NCBI RefSeq assembly: GCF_000379085.1
Contig: NZ_KB905378.1
Span: 1,101,864 to 1,165,863, forward strand
DNA: 64,000 bases
Reading direction: 5' to 3'
From: Halomicrobium katesii DSM 19301
GTDB lineage: Archaea; Halobacteriota; Halobacteria; Halobacteriales; Haloarculaceae
Shown: piece by piece, positions 17,577 to 26,830 of the stretch
Layout: every line of letters begins with the position of its first letter
Position numbering within the stretch: the first letter of the stretch is position 1
Notes under the pieces: generated by a model
Seen by the model: the letters and a program-made list of their open reading frames with translations, nothing else
Told to the model about the DNA's origin: nothing
The model's database searches: none
Made by a program: the position numbers and the translations under genes

Positions 17577-19352
17577 TCACATCGAACGGGGAGCCGCGAC
17601 GCCGATGGCGTCTAACGCGTTCGCGATCGCGTGTCTGGCCGCATCGACGAGCGCGAGGCGCGCCCGCTTGGTGTCCGGATCGGCGTCCAGTACCGGACAC
17701 TCTCGGTAAAAAGTGTTGAACTGCTCGGCGAGCGTGCGAGTGTAGGTCGCGACGACGTGGGGGCGGTGTTCGTCGGCGGCCCGCTCGATCACGGCGGGGA
17801 ACCGCGCGATCTCTCGCAGGAGGTCCCGTTCGGCGTCGGTCGCCAGCGGGGCCGCGTCGAGATCTCCGGCCGTCGAGTCGGGCTCTCGCTCTTTGCCCTC
17901 CTCCACAGCGTGTCCCGCCTCGCTGCGGATGCCACAGCACCGCGCGTGGACGTACTGGACGTACGGTGCCGACTGCGCCTCGAAGTCGAGCGCGCGGTCC
18001 CACTCGAAGGTGATCCCCTTCGTCGGCTGTTTGGAGACGATGTCGTACCGGACCGCGCCGATGCCGACCTGGTGGGCGATCCGTTCGACATCCGTCTCGT
18101 CGAGGTCGTCGTCGCGGCTGCGGGTGTCGATTCGGCTCTCCACTTCCTCGCGCGCACGATCGATCGATTCGTCCAGCAGGTCGTCGAGATCGATCCCGGT
18201 TCCCTCGCGGGTACTCATGCCGCCCTCGGGGAGGTTCACCCACGAGTAGAACACCTGGCTGAGCTGGTCGGTGTCGTGGCCGAGCAGGTCCAGCGTGGTG
18301 TCGAGCTGGTCGGCCTGGAGCTTGTGGTCTTCCCCGAGCACCGTCACCGCCCGGTCGTAGGTGTCGAACTTCCACTCGTGGTGGGCCAGGTCCCGCGTGG
18401 TGTACAGCGAGGTCCCGTCCGAGCGCAGGAAGACGAGGTTCTTTTCGAAGCCGGGCAGATCGAGCTGCCAGGCGTCTTCTTCGTACACCGCCTGGTCGAG
18501 GGCTTTGAGCCGGTCGACGAGGTCCTCGGTCGCGTCGTTGCGCATGAACCGCGTCTCTTTGACGAACTCGTCGAACTCGGCCGGGAGCCGACCGAGCGTC
18601 TCGCTCATCCCGCCCAGCACGGTGTCGACGACCTCGCCGACCCGTTCGTAGGCGTCTTCGTCGCCCGCCTCCAGGCCCTGGAGGATCGCCCGGATCTCGC
18701 TTTCGGCGTCCTCGACGCGGTCGGCGTCGGCCTCTTCGAGGAAGCTGTTGCCCTTCCGGTAGTACCGGACCATCTCGTACTCCGGCGAGTCCCGTTCGGG
18801 CTCCGGGAGGTCGTCCTCGTCGAAGGTCTCGTAGGCCCAGGTGAACACCGCCATCTGGCGGCCGGCGTCGTTGACGTAGTAGTGGCGGTCCACGTCGTAG
18901 CCGGCGTAGTCGAGCACGCGAGCCAGCGCGTCGCCGATGATCGGATTGCGGGCCCGGCCCACGTGGACCGGCCCCGTCGGGTTCGCCGACGTGTGCTCGA
19001 CGACGACGCTCGTGTCGCGATCCGGGAGCTGCCCGTAGTCCTCGGCCTGTGCGGCCGCCAGCGTCTCGCCGAAGTAGGCGTCGCTGGGCAGGAAGTTGAC
19101 GTACGGGCCTCGCTGTTCGACGCTGTCGACGTAGGTCAGGTCGCCGGGGTCGATCGCTGCGGCGATGTCGGCGGCGACTGCCGGCGGTGGCGCACCGACC
19201 TCGCCCGCGAGCCGAAACGCCGCACTGGACGCGAGCACGGCCGCCACGTCTTCGGGCGGTTCCTCGATACCGAGGTCCTCACTGGGGAGATCGAGCGCCT
19301 CCAGCGCGGCTTCGAGCGCCGTCTCGACCTCCGAGCGGGTCTGGCGGAACAT
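17577..19352 (-). CDS. argS: Arginine--tRNA ligase
   Basis: This 591-residue class I synthetase charges tRNA-Arg. It has an N-terminal add-1 tRNA-binding domain (about 1-110). The HIGH-type motif appears as HVGRARN within [17 protein letters not shown] (about 122-138). The catalytic core contains [13 protein letters not shown], and GMSTREGTG lies where a KMSKS-like loop is expected; many ArgRS lack a strict KMSKS. The anticodon-binding DALR domain follows, with [17 protein letters not shown] near the end. The stop is 18 nt from the converging MinD-like gene. Confidence 0.96.
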   Translation of the reverse strand: MFRQTRSEVETALEAALEALDLPSEDLGIEEPPEDVAAVLASSAAFRLAGEVGAPPPAVAADIAAAIDPGDLTYVDSVEQRGPYVNFLPSDAYFGETLAAAQAEDYGQLPDRDTSVVVEHTSANPTGPVHVGRARNPIIGDALARVLDYAGYDVDRHYYVNDAGRQMAVFTWAYETFDEDDLPEPERDSPEYEMVRYYRKGNSFLEEADADRVEDAESEIRAILQGLEAGDEDAYERVGEVVDTVLGGMSETLGRLPAEFDEFVKETRFMRNDATEDLVDRLKALDQAVYEEDAWQLDLPGFEKNLVFLRSDGTSLYTTRDLAHHEWKFDTYDRAVTVLGEDHKLQADQLDTTLDLLGHDTDQLSQVFYSWVNLPEGGMSTREGTGIDLDDLLDESIDRAREEVESRIDTRSRDDDLDETDVERIAHQVGIGAVRYDIVSKQPTKGITFEWDRALDFEAQSAPYVQYVHARCCGIRSEAGHAVEEGKEREPDSTAGDLDAAPLATDAERDLLREIARFPAVIERAADEHRPHVVATYTRTLAEQFNTFYRECPVLDADPDTKRARLALVDAARHAIANALDAIGVAAPRSM

Positions 19353-19437
19353 ACCGGGCCTTTCCCAGCGGTCCGTTTAGCATTGACGAAGTGTCTCGAT
19401 CGCCGGGCCGAGCGAACCCGACCCGCCGACGGGCGGG

Positions 19438-21201
19438 CTACCCGAGCAGCTGCGGGACCGCGATGATGAAGACGAAACTCCCGATCATCGTCAGCGAGAC
19501 GCCGTAGGTGATCGCTTTCACGAGGGATTCGCGGCGCTCGATCGGGAGGCGAGCGGCGATCGACTCCGAACACACGCGCAGGATGTGGCCGCCGTCGAGG
19601 GGGTAGGTCGGGACGAGGTTGAACTGGCCGACGACGAGGTTGAGCCACCCGGTCCAGAACAGGAGATTCGCGACGACGAAGGCTCCGTCAGTCCCCAGCG
19701 CGCTCAGAGGCCCCGAGACCGTGTAGAAGTTCGCGGCGATCCCGGTGAAGCCGGGGAAGTTGTAGCTGAGTCCCTCGACGATCGACGCGAAGGGCAGCGC
19801 CAGCGCCAGTCCGATCCGCTGGAGGAACGGAGTCGACTCGAAGGGCTGCTGGCCGGGCACGTCACCGCCAAGCATCGCGAGGAACCGCTCGGCCGGGTAC
19901 GTCTCGATGCCGAAGTCGCCCACCGAGAGCCCGCTGGTCCCGCGCGCGACGTAGTCGACGCCGATCCCCGGATCGCTCTGGCTCGCTTCCGCGAGCGTGA
20001 TCTCGTAGCTCTCGCGCTGGCCGTCGACGTAGCCCGCGAGCCGGATCGTCTCGCCGGGTTCGCGCTGGCCGACAGCGCTCACCAGATCGGCCGCCGTCGC
20101 GGTCCGCTGGCCGTCGACGGCCGTCACGACGAACGACTCGCCTGCGGGTGCGCCCTCGGCTTCGAGCGGACCGTCTTCGGCGACGACGGTGTAGCCGCCG
20201 ATCGCCGTCTCGACGGTCTCGCCGTTGTCCAGCGTGAGCCGTGCGATCGGCTTGTCTTCGACGGCGTCGTTGAACGCGGTCGTCGTGTTCACCGCGGTCC
20301 CGTTGACCGCGACGATGGTCCGGTTGGTCTGGACCGGTGCGCCGGACACCGCTCCGACGACGACCACCGCGCGGTCGACGGTCGTGACCGTTCCGTTCTG
20401 GAGCGTGACATCGACCGTGCCACCGGCCTCGTCGAGGCGCTGTTGCATCTCCGTGGCGTTTGCGACCGACTGACCGTCGATCCCGGTGATGACAGACCCG
20501 CTCTCGATGCCGGCCTGGTCTGCCGGCACGCCGGGGAGCGTCCCGCCGACGTGGACGCCGTCGACGACGCCGAAGCCGGCGATCACCGGCCCGAACAGGA
20601 GCGCCAGACAGAGCAGGCTCACCGCGAAGTTGTTCGTCACGCCCGCGACGTACATCCGGATCTGCTTGCCCCGGTCCGAGAGGCTGACGCCCTCTTCGTT
20701 CGGTTCGACGAACGCGCCCAGCGGCACGATCGTGAGGAGCGCCAGCCCCATCGACTCGATCTCGATGTCGCCGACCCGACACAGCAGCGCGTGCCCGCCC
20801 TCGTGGACGACCAGCGCCACCACGAGACCGGCGACGATCTCGCCGGCCACCGACAGCGGGAGGAAGTCGTTGACGCCCGGAATGACGAGGACGTTTCGCG
20901 GTTCGGTGACGGCACTCGGAGCCGGATCTCGCGCTGCGAGGACGGCCGCCAACACGACGTAGAAGAACGAACCGACCATGACGACCAGTCCGACGCCGAC
21001 GCCGACGTTGCCCCACGCTCGCCACGCCCGTTTCGGCGTCGCGAGCCAGTCGACGAACCGCCGGCCACGCTTCGTGTGGAGGGTCGCGATCGGGCCCGAG
21101 AGGTGGACGTACTCCGGGAGCAGGCCCCAGGTTCGCAGGAGCATCCCGAGAATAGAGTAGGCGACCACTCCGACGAGGACCCACGTGAACGTACTGACCA
21201 T
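19438..21201 (-). CDS. Site-2 protease family membrane metalloprotease with PDZ domains
   Basis: This is a 587-residue polytopic membrane protein. The zinc motif HEGGH (VVHEGGHALL, about residue 133) and the partner motif PTYPLDGGHILR near the C-terminus define the S2P/M50 fold. Between them lie an extracytoplasmic PDZ domain (DQAGIESGSVITGIDG) and a second PDZ-like stretch (GESFVVTAVDGQRT). Such proteases cleave transmembrane segments, typically releasing membrane-tethered regulators. The substrate is unknown. Seven extra codons precede the chosen ATG 21201; it begins MVSTFTWVL, a hydrophobic helix. It may follow lysS in the same direction (41-nt gap). Confidence 0.88.
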   Translation of the reverse strand: MVSTFTWVLVGVVAYSILGMLLRTWGLLPEYVHLSGPIATLHTKRGRRFVDWLATPKRAWRAWGNVGVGVGLVVMVGSFFYVVLAAVLAARDPAPSAVTEPRNVLVIPGVNDFLPLSVAGEIVAGLVVALVVHEGGHALLCRVGDIEIESMGLALLTIVPLGAFVEPNEEGVSLSDRGKQIRMYVAGVTNNFAVSLLCLALLFGPVIAGFGVVDGVHVGGTLPGVPADQAGIESGSVITGIDGQSVANATEMQQRLDEAGGTVDVTLQNGTVTTVDRAVVVVGAVSGAPVQTNRTIVAVNGTAVNTTTAFNDAVEDKPIARLTLDNGETVETAIGGYTVVAEDGPLEAEGAPAGESFVVTAVDGQRTATAADLVSAVGQREPGETIRLAGYVDGQRESYEITLAEASQSDPGIGVDYVARGTSGLSVGDFGIETYPAERFLAMLGGDVPGQQPFESTPFLQRIGLALALPFASIVEGLSYNFPGFTGIAANFYTVSGPLSALGTDGAFVVANLLFWTGWLNLVVGQFNLVPTYPLDGGHILRVCSESIAARLPIERRESLVKAITYGVSLTMIGSFVFIIAVPQLLG

Positions 21202-21241
21202 TCGAGCGGATACAGGAACCACCCGGCAAAGAGCGTTTGGT

Positions 21242-23056
21242 CTACCGATTCCGACGGAACCGCTCGACGACGAACTCCCGGTCGAGCTTCGCGACGAAGG
21301 GACCGAGCTGTGGCCCCTGGGTTTCGTCGAAGAGGAGCCGGTAGCCGGCGCTGAAGAAGTCGCTGATAGGCACGCCGTGGCGCTTTGCGGTCTCGTAGAT
21401 CTCGCCCTGAATCGTCTCGCCGTCGTGGCCCTCGGCGACGAAGTCTGCCAGCTCGTCCAGTGCGGCCTCGGTGGCCTCGTCGAAGTCGGTTTCGGGCAGT
21501 GTGGCGCGTTTGAGCTCGTAGTTGAACTCGTTGTCCGTCCGGCGGGCCCACTCGCTGGCCAGATCGACCCGCTCCATCGCGGTCTCGACGGCCCACTCGG
21601 GGGTGTCGTCGGCGAGATGGCCCTCCTTGCGGGCCACGTCCGTTCGCAATTCGGGGTCGTCGAACATCCCGAGCACCGCGGCGAAGGTGTAGGGAATGCG
21701 GATCCGATCCGCGTACCGCTCTTCGAGGAGTCCGTCGACGGTCTCGCGGGCCGTCCGGTCGTTTGCGACCGACCGCCACGCTCCCTCGCCGAACTCGTCG
21801 TCGAAGCGGTCGGCGACGGTCGGCCTGATCGAGGGCGGGTAGGCCCGCTCGCCGAGCGCTTCCTCTCGGTCGGTCCCGCTCTCTTCCCCGAAGTAGAGCC
21901 GTTCGGTTCGGTCGAAGTCGTCGACCAGCTGGTCGAGGCGCTCGATGCTGAAGTCCCGTGCCTTGCTGGGATCTTTCGAGAAGAAGTAGCGGACGACCGC
22001 CGGCTCCAGCAGCTCCAGGACGTCGTGGACCATCACCACGTGGCCCTCGGAGGAGGAGAACGGCTCGCCGTCGAGCGTGAACCACTCGTAGACCATCGGG
22101 ACGGGGGGATCGATCTCGAAGACGTTCTCCGCGATGTCGACGCCGGAGGGCCAGGACCCCTCGGCGTGGTCCTTCCCGAACGGCTCGAAGTCGACGCCCA
22201 GCACGTCCCAGCCCGCGGGCCACTCGAAGCGCCAGGGCAGTTTCCCCTCGCGTAGCGTCGCGGTCCCCTCGTGCCCACACCCATCGATGACCTGATCGCC
22301 CGCCTCCATGTCCGTACAGCGGTACTCGACGGTGCCGGCGTCCGTATCGACGGCCGTGACGGTCTCGGTGACCTTGCCACACTCTCCGCAGATCGGATTG
22401 AACGGGACGTAGTCCGCGTCGACCTTGTCCTGGTACTCGCCAAGCACGTCCCGCGCCCGGTCCTGGTTGTCGAGGACGTAGCGGGTCAGTTCCTCGAAGG
22501 AACCGTCTTCGTAGAGCTCCGTCGTCGAGACGATCTCGATGTCGACGCCGAGCAGCTCCGCACAGTCGGCGATCAGGTTCGAGAAGTGCTCGCCGTAGGA
22601 GTCACAGCAGCCGAAGGGGTCCGGTACGTCCGTGTAGGGACGCCCGAGGTTCTGCCCGAGCGCCCCGGCGTTGACCGCGCCGAGATCGACGATGTTGCCG
22701 TCGAGATCGGCGAGCTTGCGGGGGAGCTTCCGGAGCGGGTCCCGGTCGTCGGTGGTGAACACCTGCTGGACCTCGTACCCGCGCTCTCGAAGGGACTCGG
22801 CGACGAAGTAGCCCCGCATGATCTCGTTGACGTTGCCCAGGTGGGGCACGCCGGAGGGCGAGATCGCGCCCTTGATGACGACCGGCTCGGTGGGCTCTCG
22901 GGCCTCGATCTCGTCGGCGACGGCGTCCGCCCAGAACACCGCCCGGTCGTCGGGGCCCCTTTCGCCGTCGTGATCGCCCAGCGCGTAGGGGTCTCGCGTG
23001 CGCTCGGCGCTCTCTGCCGTCTGTCCAGTGTCGTCCCCCGAATCGCTCTCGCTCAT
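21242..23056 (-). CDS. lysS: Class I lysine--tRNA ligase
   Basis: This 604-residue archaeal-type (class I) LysRS is unrelated to the class II bacterial enzyme. The HIGH-like signature is SPSGVPHLGN (about residues 64-73). The KMSKS-equivalent loop is FSSSEGHVV. A zinc-like cluster CGECG/CGHEG lies between. The C-terminal half is the helical anticodon-binding part. It starts inside the pyrH stop (ATGA overlap, 23053-23056), so pyrH-lysS form a coupled pair. Confidence 0.95.
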   Translation of the reverse strand: MSESDSGDDTGQTAESAERTRDPYALGDHDGERGPDDRAVFWADAVADEIEAREPTEPVVIKGAISPSGVPHLGNVNEIMRGYFVAESLRERGYEVQQVFTTDDRDPLRKLPRKLADLDGNIVDLGAVNAGALGQNLGRPYTDVPDPFGCCDSYGEHFSNLIADCAELLGVDIEIVSTTELYEDGSFEELTRYVLDNQDRARDVLGEYQDKVDADYVPFNPICGECGKVTETVTAVDTDAGTVEYRCTDMEAGDQVIDGCGHEGTATLREGKLPWRFEWPAGWDVLGVDFEPFGKDHAEGSWPSGVDIAENVFEIDPPVPMVYEWFTLDGEPFSSSEGHVVMVHDVLELLEPAVVRYFFSKDPSKARDFSIERLDQLVDDFDRTERLYFGEESGTDREEALGERAYPPSIRPTVADRFDDEFGEGAWRSVANDRTARETVDGLLEERYADRIRIPYTFAAVLGMFDDPELRTDVARKEGHLADDTPEWAVETAMERVDLASEWARRTDNEFNYELKRATLPETDFDEATEAALDELADFVAEGHDGETIQGEIYETAKRHGVPISDFFSAGYRLLFDETQGPQLGPFVAKLDREFVVERFRRNR

Positions 23057-23772
23057 GCTCGATCCCACGCCGTCGGAGCGACACCGAGATTCTCGGGCAC
23101 TACGTCGGTGCCGTCGTGTTCGCCCGTCTCGACGGCGCGTCGAACCGCCGTCGGGTCGGTGCCGTCGAGGACGATCGACCGGAGCCCGGCCCGCTCGATG
23201 ATCTTCGCCGCCAGCAGGTCGACCGGCGCGTTGCTCCCGGCGTTCATCTCGATGCCGGCGATCAGGTCGACGAGTTCGCCGGCAGCGATCTCCTCGTAGC
23301 GCTCGGCGTCGTCGTCCTCGTTGGGGTCGGCACTGAACACGCCCGGAACGCTGGTCGCGTACACGAGCAGATCCGCGCCGACGTGTTCCGCGAGTGCGGC
23401 GCTGACGGCGTCGGTGGTCTGGCCGGCGACGGTCCCACCCATGACGGGAACGTCGCCCCGTCTGAGAGCCGCCCGTCCCTCGTCGTAGCTCTCGACCGGT
23501 GCCGGCGCGGCCGCCTCGCCCAGCGCGGCGATCAGGAGCCGGCTGTTGAGCCGCGTGACGGCGATCCCGAGCTGGTCGAGCTCGATCTCGTTGGCCCCGA
23601 GGTCCCGCGCCGTCGTGATGTACTCCCGCGCCGTGGGGCCGCCACCGACGACGATCCCGATCTCGTGTCCCGCTTCGTCGAGTGTCTCGATGACGCGAGC
23701 GTACTCGCCGATCCGATCCGGTTCCAGATTGGGGGCGAGGACGCTCCCGCCGACGGAGACAACTACTTTCAT
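23053..23772 (-). CDS. pyrH: UMP kinase
   Basis: This 239-residue amino-acid-kinase fold enzyme phosphorylates UMP to UDP with ATP in pyrimidine nucleotide synthesis. The N-terminal glycine motif VVVSVGGSVLAP, the nucleotide loop GIVVGGGPTAREY and the late STDPNEDDDAERY-type acidic loop (seen as FSADPNEDDDAERYEE) are in order. Length and motifs fit archaeal PyrH. A TATA-like box (gcttaagg, 23797-23804) 28 nt upstream of the ATG suggests a leaderless mRNA shared with lysS. Confidence 0.94.
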   Translation of the reverse strand: MKVVVSVGGSVLAPNLEPDRIGEYARVIETLDEAGHEIGIVVGGGPTAREYITTARDLGANEIELDQLGIAVTRLNSRLLIAALGEAAAPAPVESYDEGRAALRRGDVPVMGGTVAGQTTDAVSAALAEHVGADLLVYATSVPGVFSADPNEDDDAERYEEIAAGELVDLIAGIEMNAGSNAPVDLLAAKIIERAGLRSIVLDGTDPTAVRRAVETGEHDGTDVVPENLGVAPTAWDRA

Positions 23773-23796
23773 CGTGCCTGCGTAACCCCGATGCAG

Positions 23797-23804
23797 GCTT
23801 AAGG
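23797..23804 (-). promoter_or_regulatory. Putative TATA box of pyrH-lysS
   Basis: On the minus strand the box reads ccttaagc, centred 28 nt before the pyrH ATG, consistent with leaderless transcription. Confidence 0.5.
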
Positions 23805-23875
23805 GTTGTCAAGACGCCTGACACCGTCGGCGTCCATCTGTGAACGATTTCGCTACCCCGGGGGCGAAGCTCTTC

Positions 23876-23955
23876 ATACTGCCGGCTGTACGTCTGTACA
23901 GAATTTCGCGACCCCGTAGTCGCGAATATCTTGAAACAGTTACGGCCGGCAGTAT
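23876..23955 (+). repeat. Palindromic element family B, reference copy
   Basis: This 80-bp element is bounded by a perfect 11-bp inverted repeat, ATACTGCCGGC (23876-23886) and GCCGGCAGTAT (23945-23955). Inside is a second perfect stem, TTCGCGAC-CCCGTA-GTCGCGAA (23905-23926). Read on the minus strand, the order of blocks (ACTGTTTC, CGCGAC, TTCTG, ACGTACAGCC) recurs at 61802-61873. A weaker relative of the inner hairpin precedes it (ATTTCGCTACCCCGGGGGCGAA, about 23848-23868). It lies between divergent pyrH and the DUF7123 gene. Confidence 0.75.
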
Positions 23956-24250
23956 CACGAAGTTCCAGCCAGCGGTCAGACGCGTGTCAGACACGCTCCC
24001 GAAATGCGGCAAGAAGCTCTTATTTTTGAGCGGGAACGACTGGCTGAACGCATATTATTTCATTTTCTATGTCTTGGATATTATATTGGGCGAAACGCGC
24101 TCAGAACCGTCCGTAAAACGTCTCGAAGGATTTGGGGCGCTCGTAAAAGGTCTGTTTTTCGGCGCTTCACGCTGAAAGTGGTCGAATCGTCCCGAAGCTT
24201 CCCGCCTTTATATACTCCTACGGGGGGTACAAGCGAGTGAGGTTACAAAG
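23956..24250 (+). other. AT-rich non-coding stretch before the DUF7123 gene
   Basis: From about 24010 to 24180 the base composition drops sharply against the GC-rich surroundings (for example cttatttttgag, gcatattatttcattttctatg, ggatattatattgg). The open frames here have no family resemblance and poor haloarchaeal codon use. The right end holds a good TATA box (tttatata, 24207-24214) for the downstream gene. Confidence 0.5.
24207..24214 (+). promoter_or_regulatory. Putative TATA box of the DUF7123-like gene
   Basis: tttatata lies about 40 nt before the ATG at 24251. A GAGGT Shine-Dalgarno-like site at 24239-24243 shows that this mRNA has a leader. Confidence 0.6.
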
Positions 24251-24496
24251 ATGAGCACAACTGTGCAGCCCTCCACGGACGAGCTGAGCAAGGAAGAGCG
24301 TCTGGCTGCCTTCCTCAAAGAGAAGGCCAACAACGGTGAACTCTACTTCAAGAGCAAGTTCATCGCAGACGAAGTCGGTCTCTCGCCCAAAGAGATCGGC
24401 GCGCTCATGGTCAAGCTGAAGGAGTCGGCGTCCGAGATCGAGGTCGAGAAGTGGTCGTACACGAGCGCGACGACGTGGCGCGTCGAGCCCGTCTAG
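24251..24496 (+). CDS. Small winged-helix-like protein, DUF7123-like
   Basis: This 81-residue protein reads like a single winged helix-turn-helix: helix 1 ERLAAFLKEKANNG, strand YFKSKFIADEVG, recognition helix SPKEIGALMVKLKESA, and a C-terminal beta wing with WSYTSATTWRVE. It resembles the conserved haloarchaeal family DUF7123; the function is unknown. A DNA- or RNA-binding role is inferred from shape only. A strong TATA box and a clear GAGGT ribosome site suggest solid expression. Confidence 0.8.
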   Translation: MSTTVQPSTDELSKEERLAAFLKEKANNGELYFKSKFIADEVGLSPKEIGALMVKLKESASEIEVEKWSYTSATTWRVEPV

Positions 24497-24611
24497 TCGG
24501 TCTCCCGGTTCCCGCAACTCGCAGGACGTTCCGACTGCGTTCTTCTGCTCGTTCCCGACGGCGTGGTCCCCGTCCGGGGTTTTATGCTCGCGCGACAGCT
24601 AGTAGCGCGTG

Positions 24612-25757
24612 ATGGATCGGACCGACTCGCCGACGACCGCACCGTCGGTCGAGGACCTCGCGTCCGTCTTTCAGGTCTACCAGGTCCGCCGCGACGGGGA
24701 CCGGCTCCTCTACGTCGGACGGCCCCGCGTCCAGCCAGACGCCGTCGAGCGACGGCTCTGGGACCGGTTTCGCGAGTCGGGCTACGAGATCTCGCTGGAG
24801 CGAGAGTACGACACCGACGCCGACACGCCGATGCCGACCCACGGCTGGGTCCTCGTGGCCCGTCCCCACTCCGTCGGGATCGACGGGATCCCCTGGACGA
24901 ACATCCTCCTGGCGCTGTTGACCACCGCGTCGACGCTGCTGGTCGGTGCCGTCCAGTGGTACCACGTCGACCTCGGCGCGAACCCGCTCGGGGTCTTCCG
25001 CGCCTGGCCGTTCGTGGCGGCCGTCCTCGGCGTCCTCGCGGTCCACGAGCTGGGACACTACGTCGCGAGCCGGTACCACGGCGTCGACGCGAGCCTCCCC
25101 TACTTCATCCCGTTCCCGACGCTGATCGGGACGATGGGTGCGGTCATCCGCATGAAAGGACGGATCCCCGACCGCAAGGCGCTGTTCGACATCGGAGCGT
25201 CCGGACCGCTGGCGGGCCTCGTCGCGACGGTCATCGTCTCGGCGATCGGGCTCCAGCTCGACCCCGTCGTCACGCAGGAGGCGATCGCCACCGGCTCCGA
25301 CGCGCCGGTCGTCCGCTTTCACAACCCGCTCCTGCTGGAGCTGATCGCCGCCGCCACCGGTACACTGGAGACGCTTCGCTCCGGGACGATCCACCCGGTC
25401 GTCTTCGGCGGGTGGGTCGGGATGTTCATCACGTTCCTGAACCTCCTGCCGGTCGGCCAACTCGACGGCGGCCACATCGTCCGGGCGCTGTACGGCGAGC
25501 GCCAGGAGACGATCGCCGCTGCCGTTCCCGCGGCGCTGTTCGGGTTGGCTGGCTACCTCTACTTCCTGCAGGACGTGACTAACGCCGTCGGTATCTGGGT
25601 CATGTGGGGGCTGCTGGCGACGGGACTCGCCTACGCCGGCCCGGCGACCCCAATCAGGGACTCGCCGCTCGACTCCAAGCGGACGCTGCTCGGCGTCTTC
25701 ACGTTCGTCCTGGGAATCCTCTGTTTCACGCCGGTGCCGTTCGAACTGGTGACGTGA
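24612..25757 (+). CDS. Site-2 protease family membrane metalloprotease
   Basis: This 381-residue membrane protein has an N-terminal cytoplasmic domain (about 1-90) of the kind seen in plant EGY and archaeal S2P homologues. The zinc motif is HELGH (LAVHELGHYVASRYHGV, about residue 145) and the second motif NLLPVGQLDGGH (near 283). About eight hydrophobic helices are seen. It probably cuts membrane-embedded regulators; the substrate is unknown. It lacks the PDZ domains of the other S2P protein in this window (19438-21201). The codon before the ATG is GTG and could also serve as a start. A palindromic element lies 28 nt after the stop. Confidence 0.88.
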   Translation: MDRTDSPTTAPSVEDLASVFQVYQVRRDGDRLLYVGRPRVQPDAVERRLWDRFRESGYEISLEREYDTDADTPMPTHGWVLVARPHSVGIDGIPWTNILLALLTTASTLLVGAVQWYHVDLGANPLGVFRAWPFVAAVLGVLAVHELGHYVASRYHGVDASLPYFIPFPTLIGTMGAVIRMKGRIPDRKALFDIGASGPLAGLVATVIVSAIGLQLDPVVTQEAIATGSDAPVVRFHNPLLLELIAAATGTLETLRSGTIHPVVFGGWVGMFITFLNLLPVGQLDGGHIVRALYGERQETIAAAVPAALFGLAGYLYFLQDVTNAVGIWVMWGLLATGLAYAGPATPIRDSPLDSKRTLLGVFTFVLGILCFTPVPFELVT

Positions 25758-25785
25758 CCGCCAGGAGCGGCTCCGATTAACCGTA

Positions 25786-25870
25786 TCATACGGAAAGTTG
25801 TAGTCGCGTACCGGTGAGCGTCGCCACGGGGTGAACGCCCACCGGTACATTCCCACAACCGTCCGTATCA
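25786..25870 (+). repeat. Palindromic element family A, copy 1 (subtype CCGGT)
   Basis: This 85-bp element runs from TCATACGG to CCGTATCA with nested stems: TTGTAG/CCACAA outside and ACCGGTGAGCGT/ACGCCCACCGGT inside. It is about 78% identical to copy 4 (53620-53704), and several differences are compensated across the stem. It separates the converging protease and thiL genes. Its last three bases form the thiL stop codon (TGA on the minus strand). Confidence 0.85.
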
Positions 25871-26734
25871 GTGGCTGTACCCCCGGTCGGGGAGTGGTTC
25901 GCCGTCGAGAGTCACTCCGGCTTCGGTGACGGTGCCGATCGGCGTGAGCGGACAGGGCGTCGCGGCCCCAGCCCGTTCGACCTCGTCTTCGGGCACCGTG
26001 CAAACGAGTTCGAAGTCCTCGCCGAAGAACGCCCCCAGTTCGAGGCGTTCGTCGCGCCCGTCGGCCACGTCGTCGACGCTGTCGTCGATCGGCAACGGGG
26101 TCTCGACGGCCATCCCGCAGTCCGACGCCCCGGCGAGCTGGTGGAGCGATCGGGCCAGCCCGTCGCTGGAGTCCATCATGGCCGTCGCGATACCGGACAG
26201 CGCCGTTCCGGCCGCGACACGTGGCTCGAAGCGAAACAGCTCGTTGGCCGGCTCGTCGTCGCCGCGCTCGAACAGCCGGAGCCCAGCGCCACTCCGACCG
26301 AGCGTGCCGGTGACACAGACCACGTCGCCGACGGTCGCCCCGGAGCGCAACACCGGCTCGTCCGTCCGGCCGAGCCCGGTCGTCGCGACCGTGAACTCGT
26401 CGTGGCCGTCGAGGTCGCCCCCGACGTACTCGGCTCCGACCGCCTCACACACCTCGCTGGCACCCTCGACGAACGCGGTCAGCGCGTCGGCCTCGAACGT
26501 CGGCGCGCCGTACACCGCCACGGCCGCGGTCGCGTCGGCACCCATCGCCGCCACGTCCGACAGCGAGGCACCGACGGCGCGCCAGCCGGCGGTGTAGCGG
26601 GTCGTCCCGTCGGGGAAGTCCGTCGTCTCGTGGAGCATGTCGGTCGTCAGCACCTGGCCGTCGACGACGGCACAGTCGTCGCCCGCCCCCGGCAACCGTG
26701 TGCCGATCATCGCGAGTGCCGCGCGTTCGTCCAT
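25868..26734 (-). CDS. thiL: Thiamine-monophosphate kinase
   Basis: This 288-residue PurM-like kinase phosphorylates thiamine phosphate to thiamine diphosphate. Motifs are the N-terminal GAGDDCAVVDG with the aspartates that bind Mg-ATP, TTDMLHETTDF, GASLSDVAAMGA, and MMDSSDGLARSLHQLA late in the protein. The start ATG 26734 gives the standard MDERAAL opening; longer upstream frames have no homology. The stop codon lies within the end of palindromic element copy 1. Confidence 0.93.
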   Translation of the reverse strand: MDERAALAMIGTRLPGAGDDCAVVDGQVLTTDMLHETTDFPDGTTRYTAGWRAVGASLSDVAAMGADATAAVAVYGAPTFEADALTAFVEGASEVCEAVGAEYVGGDLDGHDEFTVATTGLGRTDEPVLRSGATVGDVVCVTGTLGRSGAGLRLFERGDDEPANELFRFEPRVAAGTALSGIATAMMDSSDGLARSLHQLAGASDCGMAVETPLPIDDSVDDVADGRDERLELGAFFGEDFELVCTVPEDEVERAGAATPCPLTPIGTVTEAGVTLDGEPLPDRGYSH

Positions 26735-26830
26735 GGCTGTGTCTGGCCGGCCAGCCACAAAAACCGTCGCAGTCCCGCCTTCGGCCACCGGTATCGGTGA
26801 TTTGAAACGCGAGCCGCTTCTCGCCTCGGT

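Noticed and set aside
23840-24240. Two overlapping frames (111 and 78 residues) across the family B palindrome and AT-rich island
   Set aside because: They cross the inverted repeat, use codons atypical of the genome and have no family signal.
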